Assembly: GCF_001263205.1 (NCBI RefSeq)
Contig: NZ_CP012333.1
Location: 11,203,501 to 11,267,500 of the forward strand
Source of the DNA: Labilithrix luteola
GTDB taxonomy: Bacteria > Myxococcota_A > Polyangia > Polyangiales > Polyangiaceae
DNA: 64,000 nt
Direction: 5' to 3'
Shown here: positions 57,489 to 64,000 of the stretch, in pieces
Numbering within the stretch: the stretch's first letter is position 1
Layout of the letters: each line of letters opens with the position of its first letter
Made by a program: the position numbers and the translations under genes
The notes under the pieces: generated by a model
Databases searched by the model: none
What the model was told of the DNA's origin: nothing
Seen by the model: only the letters and a program-made list of their open reading frames with translations

Positions 57489-58714
57489 TTGATCCCTCCC
57501 GCATCGCATTCGGTCATGAGGCATTTGCCGTCGATGCACGGTTGGCCGGCAACGAGGTCACACGCGTTGCCGCACGCTCCGCAGTTGCCTGGGTGAGCCA
57601 TCAGATTCGTCTCGCAACCATCGCTCGGATCCCCGTTGCAATCGCCGAAGCCGGGCAGGCAATCGAGCTCGCAGAGGCCTTTGCGACAGGTGCGGGCCTG
57701 GTTTGCGCCGACCGGCGGACAGACGCGCGAGCATGAGCCGCACGCGTCGGGATCGTTCAAGAGGTCGTGACACTCCCCGTACGGGCAGCGAATCTGGCCG
57801 AAGCGCGCACACGGAATCGCGCATTCGGGGCCGTTGCCCTCGTTGACGCACTCCTCGCCGATCTCGGTGTTGCACTTTTTACCGCAACCACCGCAGTTGT
57901 CGTCGTTGAGGAAGATGTCGGGCGTCTCGCAGCCGTCGGTGTTGCAGTCCGGGTCGTTGAGATCACCATTGCAATCGCCGCGCGGGAATTCGCATCTCGG
58001 CTTCTCGCATTCTCCACCACCGCAACCGTAATAGGCTCCCTCGGGCAGCTCGCACCGCCCGGTCCGGCCGCATTCGATCCCGCACGCGCCGCAATTCTCA
58101 TCGTCCGAATCGAGCCTCGCGCACTTGCCGTCACAATTGGTGGACCCGACCGCGCACCCGCATCGCCCGTCGATGCACGGCTCCTTCCCGGGGCACGCGT
58201 TCCCGCACGCTCCGCAATGACGCTCGTCGGTGAGGATGTCGACTTCGCAACCGTCGTCGATCTTGCCATTGCAGTTTCGCCAATCCCTCGGATAGCCGTA
58301 GACGACGGGAGTCCAGCATTCGATCTCGCAGCTGCCCTCGATGCAGCGCGACGTCATGTGCAGGCGATCGTAATGGAGACACTTATTTCCACACGAGCCG
58401 CAGTTGTCGGCATTCCGCATGAGATCGGTACCGCACTTGTACGGCGGCCCGTCGACGGAGGCGCACGTGGCATATCCGGGAGGACATGTCGTGGCGACAC
58501 ATTCGAGAAGCGGCGATTCCGAGGAATCGCCCTCGCCATCCGGCGACGATGCATCGTCTGCCGTCACGAACGTGCCCGTCCCTGCCTCGGGTTTGCCCAG
58601 GTAGATGAAGCTGTCCACCGGCGAGGTGCACGCGGTTCCGAGGAGAAGACCGCCGAGCCAGAGCGCGGCGACGGTCGTGGCGACGGCGGTCGCTCGGGAA
58701 TGTTTTCTACTCAT
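57485..58714 (-). CDS. Cys-rich repeat lipoprotein (cassette C)
   Basis: A 409-residue protein with signal peptide and lipobox GTAC (C29), followed by an acidic linker and tandem Cys-rich units: NCGSCGNKC, NCNGKIDDGCEVDI, HCGACGNACPGKEPCIDGRC, NCGACGIECG, GDCNGDPSDGCETNLMAHPG, NCGACGNACD. It corresponds to 14642-15781 in cassette B in position, length and repeat pattern. It ends in CDAGGIK, as the other ends in CDAGPGPIAK. The 5' end overlaps the membrane/TPR gene by ATGA and the 3' end overlaps the propeller gene by GTGA. A disulfide-rich surface filament or adhesin is a reasonable guess. Confidence 0.85.
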   Translation of the reverse strand: MSRKHSRATAVATTVAALWLGGLLLGTACTSPVDSFIYLGKPEAGTGTFVTADDASSPDGEGDSSESPLLECVATTCPPGYATCASVDGPPYKCGTDLMRNADNCGSCGNKCLHYDRLHMTSRCIEGSCEIECWTPVVYGYPRDWRNCNGKIDDGCEVDILTDERHCGACGNACPGKEPCIDGRCGCAVGSTNCDGKCARLDSDDENCGACGIECGRTGRCELPEGAYYGCGGGECEKPRCEFPRGDCNGDLNDPDCNTDGCETPDIFLNDDNCGGCGKKCNTEIGEECVNEGNGPECAIPCARFGQIRCPYGECHDLLNDPDACGSCSRVCPPVGANQARTCRKGLCELDCLPGFGDCNGDPSDGCETNLMAHPGNCGACGNACDLVAGQPCIDGKCLMTECDAGGIK

Positions 58715-59472
58715 GGAGAGGTCGACGCCTTCGTCACGAACGACCGAACGCGGTCCGTGTAAGGGCTATTCGGAGTCGTCGCGAGGAACTTCTCGCCAAG
58801 CGCCTTCGCACGTGCTCGTTCACCTCGCGCCATCAGGGCTTCGATGCGCATGACGGCGACTTCCCGTTCGAAGACACCGCCGCGGATCACGCGTGCATAG
58901 CGGTCGAGGACATCCAGGCAGGCCGAGGTATCGCCGCTCGCGAGGGCCGTACGAGCCCGTTCGACGAGCTCGAGCTCATCGTCGAACGACGCGGCCGACT
59001 CGGGATTTGCAGCCCCTGCTGTGCCTGTCCGCGCGGTCTTCGTCGAGGCTGCGCCGGACTTTGCATCCGCCGCGGGCGCGGCGGGCAAGTCGTCGACGCT
59101 CATCGTCGGCTGGGGAGGTGAACTCGGTTCGGAAACCTCGAGCGATGCCGATGCGGCGGGCGCAGGCGTTCTGGCTTCTACTGGCGGAGCGCTCGCCGGT
59201 GTATTCGAAGCGTGCATCACACGTGCTGCTCCGACGGCGAGAGCGACGGCGACGACGAGTCCCGTCTTCGCGGAGAAGAGCCGCCACCCGCCCGAGGCGG
59301 TCTGCGTCGCGCCCGAGGTGGGGTCCGAGCCTCTCGACGCTTCGAACTTCGACAGCGCATCTTGGAGGCGCGCCTTCGGGGGTTCGTAGTCTTTCGCGAT
59401 CCGTAGTGCCTTGGCGAGTCGAGAATCACTCGACGCCTCGCTCAGGCGAGGTGGCAAACCCTGTTCTTTCAT
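58711..59472 (-). CDS. Single-pass membrane protein with C-terminal TPR-like domain, putative anti-sigma (cassette C)
   Basis: A 253-residue protein; ATG overlaps the sigma stop (ATGA). N-terminal 65 residues charged and presumably cytoplasmic, membrane segment GLVVAVALAVGAARVM, a long Pro/Ala/Ser linker, then the helical tail with FEREVAVMRIEALMARGERA and TPNSPYTDRV. This is the same signature as in 6321-7016 and 13956-14645, more divergent. No zinc-binding HxxxCxxC is present. The role as anti-sigma is inferred from coupling and topology. Confidence 0.8.
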   Translation of the reverse strand: MKEQGLPPRLSEASSDSRLAKALRIAKDYEPPKARLQDALSKFEASRGSDPTSGATQTASGGWRLFSAKTGLVVAVALAVGAARVMHASNTPASAPPVEARTPAPAASASLEVSEPSSPPQPTMSVDDLPAAPAADAKSGAASTKTARTGTAGAANPESAASFDDELELVERARTALASGDTSACLDVLDRYARVIRGGVFEREVAVMRIEALMARGERARAKALGEKFLATTPNSPYTDRVRSFVTKASTSP

Positions 59473-60062
59473 CGGAGACCTTGTTCGAAAAACGAATCTT
59501 CCGTGACACTGTCGAGAGCCGTACGTAGGTCCTCACGGGCCTTTCGCAGACGCGAAGCCACCGTTCCCGGCGGCACGCCGAGGTACTCCGCAATCTCGCG
59601 CGCGGTGAGCTCCTCGAGCTCGTAGAGAACGAAGACCTCGCGGCGCTCGGGAATCATGTTGTCGAGTGCCCACTGAATCATCGCGAGTGCCTGCTTCCGC
59701 TCGAGGGCATCGGCGGGATCGACGCCGGGAGCGAGCGGGTCCTCTTCGAGATCGTCGAGCCACGTGTTTCGGACCTGCTGGCGCGCTCGACGCCGTCCAA
59801 CGTCCCGGGCGACGTTCACGCACGCCGCGCAGACGTAGGCTTTGAGGTCGCCACGATTGGCGAGGTCGTCGAACTTCCGATCGGCCGCGACCAACACCGT
59901 CTGCAGGGCGTCGTCGACCTCGCCGTCGTGGACGCCGAGGCGCTGGAGCACGCGAAAGGCGACCTTGAGCAGCGGCTCGATCGCGGTACGAAACCTGGCG
60001 TGACGGTCGGCGATCAGCTCGGCCCGCCCCATGGCTCCGTCGATGGGCACTGCTCCCTGCAC
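59469..60062 (-). CDS. ECF sigma factor (cassette C)
   Basis: A 197-residue ECF sigma. Region 2: VDDALQTVLVAADRKFDDLA and LKAYVCAACVNVARDVGRRR (about residues 30-98). Region 4: PERREVFVLYELEELTAREI, AEYLGVPPGTVASRLRKARE (about 137-185). It is more divergent than the sigma factors of cassettes A and B. It heads the largest coupled set: membrane/TPR protein, Cys-rich protein, two propellers, RCC1 and IgGFc-like protein. The envelope-protein gene lies 121 bp upstream, leaving room for a separate promoter. Confidence 0.92.
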   Translation of the reverse strand: MQGAVPIDGAMGRAELIADRHARFRTAIEPLLKVAFRVLQRLGVHDGEVDDALQTVLVAADRKFDDLANRGDLKAYVCAACVNVARDVGRRRARQQVRNTWLDDLEEDPLAPGVDPADALERKQALAMIQWALDNMIPERREVFVLYELEELTAREIAEYLGVPPGTVASRLRKAREDLRTALDSVTEDSFFEQGLR

Positions 60063-60183
60063 ATTCCTAGAGCGTTCGGTTCGCTGCGTTTGATCACAAG
60101 CGACTTACGCAGTGTCACGATCGTCGCTCCTTCGCCTATTTTTTCCGCGCGGACGTCGCCACTGTCGCGGATTGCATCGCACC

Positions 60184-61275
60184 TCAGAGCACGAACTCGG
60201 CCAGCAGTCCGCCCGCGATCGCGACCGCCGGCGGCTGCGAGAGAAGGGTCTGGTCGTCGAGCGCGAAGCGATGGCGGACGAAGGGCGCCGTCACGAGCCC
60301 TGAGACTCCAATCCCCCACGACGGGCTGACGCGATAGAGCGCGCGCACCGAACCTCCGAGATCGAACCAGCTGCTCGTCGACTGCCTCGCGTCGAGCGCC
60401 CTGCGCGCTTCGGCCCGTAGCACGCCTATGTTGGCCTCCGCGCAGGGCATCACCTCGAGGCGCGACGCCAGAAGGTCGAATCGCAACGGGCAGGCGCGAA
60501 GCTGGGCTGCCGTCCAAGAGAACTCGGCCGACGCCGCCGAAGCTTCGACGCTCGCCGGCAAGCTCTGCCTCAATCCCACACCGAACGATGGCGCGAGCCA
60601 CTTCGGCATGCGTGGAGGCGCCGTGTGGATCTCGAAGGCCGCCCCGAGCACCGGCACCGGCCGATTCGTGATCGCCGAAGCAAGCTCGACCTTGGCCTCG
60701 ACGCCGAAACGGAGCGAGCGCGTTGGCGGCGATACCGGCGAGGAGGGCGGCGGCGCGTCCAGCGGGACGGCAACGGGCACGACCGCCTCGTCGGGCAACG
60801 ACTTGGAGACGGGAGCAGGCTGCTCGACCAGGGGAAGCGTGGGCGAAGTGTCGGTTTCCTTGGGTGGCGCGGGCGTCGCGATTTCTGCCGCCGGGTCGAG
60901 CGCGAGCGCCATCGCGATCGCGAGCCCGCGCGCAACGCGCTCGCAGTCGTTCGCGACGATCTCCCTTCGCGTCGCCTGTCCACTCGCGTTCTCGACGACG
61001 AGGGTCCCTCGCTTCGCCGCCCCGCTCGGCTCGAACGCGATGCGAAACCTGCGCACGCGCGCGCTCTCGTCGGCATCGAGAGCACGCCAGCGGGTCGTGT
61101 ATCGCCGAACGCCCGCGAGGAACGCTTCGCGCGTCGGGCACTGCTCGCTCGTCGCGTAGCTGACGGCGACCACCTCGGCCTCCGGCGGTGCCGCAAATGC
61201 AGGCGCGCTGGTCACGGGAGCGCCGACGACCGCAAGGGCAGCACCCATGGCCCCCGCTCCGCGCGCTCCTCGCAT
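60184..61275 (-). CDS. Secreted envelope protein preceding ECF sigma (cassette C, divergent member)
   Basis: A 363-residue protein with signal peptide (MGAALAVVGAPVTSAPAFA). The N-terminal domain keeps the pattern of the two other members in weaker form: SYATSEQCPTREAFLAGVRR near the start and NDCERVARGLAIAMALALDP before a Pro/Ala/Thr linker. The C-terminal half is strand-rich (RFGVEAKVELASAITNRPVP, FGVGLRQSLPASVEASAASA, LAEFVL end), like a small outer-membrane barrel. Position directly upstream of sigma is the main reason to group it with 7611-8693 and 12258-13355. Confidence 0.72.
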   Translation of the reverse strand: MRGARGAGAMGAALAVVGAPVTSAPAFAAPPEAEVVAVSYATSEQCPTREAFLAGVRRYTTRWRALDADESARVRRFRIAFEPSGAAKRGTLVVENASGQATRREIVANDCERVARGLAIAMALALDPAAEIATPAPPKETDTSPTLPLVEQPAPVSKSLPDEAVVPVAVPLDAPPPSSPVSPPTRSLRFGVEAKVELASAITNRPVPVLGAAFEIHTAPPRMPKWLAPSFGVGLRQSLPASVEASAASAEFSWTAAQLRACPLRFDLLASRLEVMPCAEANIGVLRAEARRALDARQSTSSWFDLGGSVRALYRVSPSWGIGVSGLVTAPFVRHRFALDDQTLLSQPPAVAIAGGLLAEFVL

Positions 61276-61475
61276 CCCTACTTCGAGCTAGCGTGGTAGC
61301 CGCGAAGAGGTCAAGCTCCCCGCGGCCATTCCGACTTCGCCGAGGCGCCCGCCCCCTGCCCCCGCATTGGTCGCCTACTCGCCGAGCGTCCCCGCGAGCA
61401 TCATCATCGGGACGATGGCGAGCATCGCGAGCGGGCCCTTGGCATTGTCGGCATTGTCGACCGGTTCCTCCCAGA

Positions 61476-63416
61476 TCAGCGAACGGGGCCGCTCGAAGAG
61501 ACGGTCACGACCATCGGGTCGGCAGTCGGCCGGTACGTGAACGCCCGGACAGTCGCATCGCCGGCGGGAAGCACGTCTGGATCGGTGACGGCCAGGCGCG
61601 CCGTGCCTGCACACGCGTCGTACACGAGCGCGAGCGCTCGGCCGGCACGAACTTCGGCCTCGATCGCCTGAACGTAGCTCGCATTGTGTTTGCGGAGGAA
61701 AGCCACGTTCCGGGCCACGGTATCCATCGACGCGCCCTCTCCGTGCTCCGCAACGACGAGCCTCGTGGACGGGTCGGCGCGCCCGACGAACCTCTCGCTG
61801 CTGCAGGCCTCGAGCGGATAGCGTTCGGGACGCGCGACGACGAGCGCGATTCCGGCGCCGCCAAGCAGCACCGCCGTCGCGAGGACGATCACAGGCGCGC
61901 GCGAAGAGCCCTCGGGAGAAGGCGAAGGCGCCACCACCATCGTGACGGCCCTTCGTTGGAACGCGAAGCCGACCACCACGGCGACGAAGGGAAGAATCGC
62001 CGCTTGGGATTGGCACGCTTCCGTGATCCACGGCGGCGTGAACGGGAGCGATACCAGCAGGCCCGCCATGACGAACAGCACGAGCGACGCGATCGGCGCA
62101 CGCCGCATCTTCACGAGCCGAACCAGCCCCACCACGAAGGCCACCACCACGACGGCGGCGCACGCTCCCATCGTCAGCGCATTCACGACGCTGTAGAGCC
62201 CCAGCGTTCGCGCCCAATGCATCACGGGCCCCGCATATCCGACCTCGTGGACGAGCCGCTGCAGGAGAGCCCCGTCTTCGAGCACGTGATCGTCGGGATT
62301 GTTCCATACGTACGAAAAAAGCCCGTGCGGAAGAGCAAGCCAGCACCCGACCGACGCGAATGCCGCCTTCAGGACCGAGCTCGGGTCCGCCAGGGCGGCG
62401 CGACCGACGATGTCCATCATCACGGAGAAGCGTGCGGACGGAGGCAAGGACAGGACCTCGGGATGATCGACGAACATCCGCGTGAAGTCGTCGCGGTGTA
62501 GCGCACCGTAGAGGATGGGAGGCAAGTCCGCCCAGGCTCCACCGCTCGAGGTGTGCGACGCAATCCATCGATTCATCCCATAAGCAAGGGCGGCTCCTCC
62601 GAGCCCTGCAGACGCGAGCACGGCCCGACCGCGAAGCGCTCTCGCCTGCAGTGTGCCCCAGACGAGCACGGCGGGAACGACGAGCATCGGACCTGCGCGT
62701 GCGAGGAGCGCGAGGGACAACGCCAAGACTCCGGCGACGAAATTCGTGATTCGCGCGCGCTGACGGTTCTCCCCCGCCGCGCGCAAGAGAAGACCGAACG
62801 CGAGCGCCGCGAGCGGGTAGCCGAGCGCTTCGGTTGCTACGAATCCCGCGAACCGACGTTGGAAGAAGGCACCGAGCAGAAACACCACGAACCCGGCGCT
62901 CGCCCCGCCGAAGCGACGCGCTTCGCTCGCAGCGAAGGCCGTCCCGAACCCCATCGCGACGGCATAAGTCATGAGCACGATGCGCAGATCGTTGCCGGTC
63001 ACGTGGAGGAGCGCGGTCGTCAGCGCAGCATGCAGCGGACGACGCGACGCCATTTCGAACGGCAGCCCAGCGAGCAGGCGTTGGGTATCGGAATAGAACT
63101 GGCCAGAATCGCTGTATGGATAAATGCCAAGCAGAATGGCTGAGCGCCCTTCATGCCCCGTCGACCAGAGATGAGTCACGGCGCCGCACGACAAAGCGAC
63201 GCAAATCACAGCAAGGACAACGAACGCGGGACGAGCGTCGAGGGGTTTCAGGACGTACCAACTCGCCGCCAAGACGAGCATGAACGCGAATGCGTCATGG
63301 CGCGGAAGCGCGTGAAGGCCCGCAAAAAGAACGATATACAGCGTGACGACGACGGCAGCGCCGATGGCCCTCAGGGCGAGCGTCCGCGGCTTTTCCCCCA
63401 AATCCACGGCGCGCAC
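61476..63416 (-). CDS. Polytopic membrane protein, GT-C-like, unknown function
   Basis: A 646-residue protein with about 11-13 predicted membrane helices from residue 15 to about 525 and a C-terminal soluble part of about 110 residues. A conserved-looking loop GIYPYSDSGQFYSDTQRLLA follows helix 3 and carries Asp residues where GT-C transferases have their catalytic acid. I cannot assign a family. It might transfer lipid-linked sugars to surface molecules. The 200 bp between its stop and cassette C hold no clear gene; GGAGG occurs there without a fitting start. Confidence 0.72.
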   Translation of the reverse strand: MRAVDLGEKPRTLALRAIGAAVVVTLYIVLFAGLHALPRHDAFAFMLVLAASWYVLKPLDARPAFVVLAVICVALSCGAVTHLWSTGHEGRSAILLGIYPYSDSGQFYSDTQRLLAGLPFEMASRRPLHAALTTALLHVTGNDLRIVLMTYAVAMGFGTAFAASEARRFGGASAGFVVFLLGAFFQRRFAGFVATEALGYPLAALAFGLLLRAAGENRQRARITNFVAGVLALSLALLARAGPMLVVPAVLVWGTLQARALRGRAVLASAGLGGAALAYGMNRWIASHTSSGGAWADLPPILYGALHRDDFTRMFVDHPEVLSLPPSARFSVMMDIVGRAALADPSSVLKAAFASVGCWLALPHGLFSYVWNNPDDHVLEDGALLQRLVHEVGYAGPVMHWARTLGLYSVVNALTMGACAAVVVVAFVVGLVRLVKMRRAPIASLVLFVMAGLLVSLPFTPPWITEACQSQAAILPFVAVVVGFAFQRRAVTMVVAPSPSPEGSSRAPVIVLATAVLLGGAGIALVVARPERYPLEACSSERFVGRADPSTRLVVAEHGEGASMDTVARNVAFLRKHNASYVQAIEAEVRAGRALALVYDACAGTARLAVTDPDVLPAGDATVRAFTYRPTADPMVVTVSSSGPVR

Positions 63417-63457
63417 CGTAGCTCATCGATCGGCCACGATCACGCTCCACGGTCGAC

Positions 63458-64000
63458 TCAACGCCAGAGGTTCGAGTGCGCGAGCTCGACCAATTCGGCG
63501 CCCTTTCCATCGATGACGGTGCGAAGTGCAAAGAGCCCGAATCCCTTCGCTTGTTGGAATTCGATTCGCGGTGGAATGGATAGTTCGAGGCGATTCACGA
63601 CGACGTCGACGAGAACCGGTCCGTCGAAGCGAAACGCCGCCTCGAGTGCCGGCATCAAATCGCGAGGTTCAGTCACTCGAATGCCACGGATGCCGACAGC
63701 CTCGGCCATGGTCGCGAAGTTCGGATTGTCGAGCTCCGTCGCCGTTTCGCGGAGCCCTGCAGCTTTCATCTCGAGTTCGACGAAGCCGAGCGCACCGTTG
63801 TCGAACACGATCGTCTTGATCGGGAGACTTCGTTGTCGGAGCGTGAGGAAGTCGCCCATGAGCATGGTGAAGCCGCCGTCGCCCGAGAGGGAGACGACCT
63901 GGCGACCAGGAAACGCAACCTGCGCGCCGATGGCCTGCGGCAAGGCGTTGGCCATCGAACCGTGATTGAACGAGCCCAGCAGACGCCGTTTGCCGTTCAT
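63458..64000 (-). CDS. poxB: Pyruvate dehydrogenase (quinone)/pyruvate oxidase, C-terminal part
   Basis: The frame is open to the window edge, and the N-terminal two thirds lie beyond position 64000. The 180 residues present match the C-terminal TPP-binding domain of E. coli PoxB closely: MNGKRRLLGSFNHGSMANAL, GDGGFTMLMGDFLTLRQRSL (TPP/Mg motif GDG), DGPVLVDVVV and EFQQAKGFGLFALRT. The first ATG at 64000 is an internal Met of the family, not the start. PoxB oxidises pyruvate to acetate and CO2 and passes electrons to quinones at the inner membrane. In E. coli the last ~25 residues bind lipid; here the C-terminus is of similar length. Confidence 0.93.
   Translation of the reverse strand: MNGKRRLLGSFNHGSMANALPQAIGAQVAFPGRQVVSLSGDGGFTMLMGDFLTLRQRSLPIKTIVFDNGALGFVELEMKAAGLRETATELDNPNFATMAEAVGIRGIRVTEPRDLMPALEAAFRFDGPVLVDVVVNRLELSIPPRIEFQQAKGFGLFALRTVIDGKGAELVELAHSNLWR

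Noticed and set aside
61375..61475. Possible small hydrophobic peptide (MLAIVPMMMLAGTLGE) after the membrane-protein gene, minus strand
   Set aside because: The GGAGG nearby is not at a workable distance from an ATG in that frame, and 16 residues are too few to support.
1..64000. tRNA, rRNA, prophage or integrase genes
   Set aside because: Looked for on both strands; none could be recognised. The lysozyme-like gene at 37508 has no phage neighbours.

Overview
The window is GC-rich, densely coded DNA with strong G/C bias at third codon positions. It is dominated by predicted secreted lipoproteins whose lipobox is followed by long Asp/Ala/Ser/Pro linkers. With RCC1-type, FG-GAP, Cys-rich (NCGxCGNxC) and IgGFc-binding-like surface proteins and many ECF sigma factors, this points to a Myxococcota genome, probably Polyangiales/Labilitrichaceae-like. 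That placement is inference from gene style; there is no rRNA in the window. I saw no rRNA, tRNA or CRISPR array.

Layout. 1-6.3 kb: end of an FG-GAP protein, a 2-oxoglutarate/Fe(II) oxygenase, a foldback repeat element, a lipoprotein, and a fused sugar-dehydrogenase/diheme cytochrome lipoprotein. 6.3-10.6 kb: cassette A (envelope protein, ECF sigma, membrane/TPR protein; minus strand), divergent from an RCC1 lipoprotein. 10.8-12.1 kb: inosine-guanosine kinase. 12.3-18.7 kb: cassette B (envelope protein, ECF sigma, membrane/TPR protein, Cys-rich lipoprotein, propeller lipoprotein, IgGFc-binding-like lipoprotein), whose genes from sigma onward overlap by ATGA. 18.8-23.2 kb: more lipoproteins, including a diheme-cytochrome/beta-helix gene pair. 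23.5-31 kb: small regulatory units (TetR, MarR, ECF, AraC) with visible operators, a thioredoxin-reductase-like flavoprotein and a POT-type transporter. 31-44.5 kb: membrane protein, glycosidase-like lipoprotein, SDR, methyltransferases, an ECF42-like sigma with a YCII/DGPF partner, VOC proteins. 44.7-51.5 kb: zinc-phospholipase-like protein and an RND efflux pair. 51.5-61.3 kb: second foldback element, then cassette C (minus strand), an enlarged paralogue of cassette B. 61.5-64 kb: polytopic membrane protein and the truncated 3' part of poxB.

How it works together. The main novelty candidate is the repeated unit envelope protein - ECF sigma - single-pass membrane protein with a periplasmic TPR-like tail. 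It occurs three times, and twice it is followed by a coupled run of surface lipoproteins in the same order (Cys-rich, propeller, [RCC1], IgGFc-like). The likely reading is a cell-surface signalling module that controls its own surface proteome; the three-part signal relay is inferred, the synteny is seen directly. Two further observations stand out. A ~245-bp inverted-repeat element occurs twice, each copy abutting a stop codon and flanked by near-identical 10-bp direct repeats. A propeller gene in cassette C carries a one-base frameshift in a five-base homopolymer.
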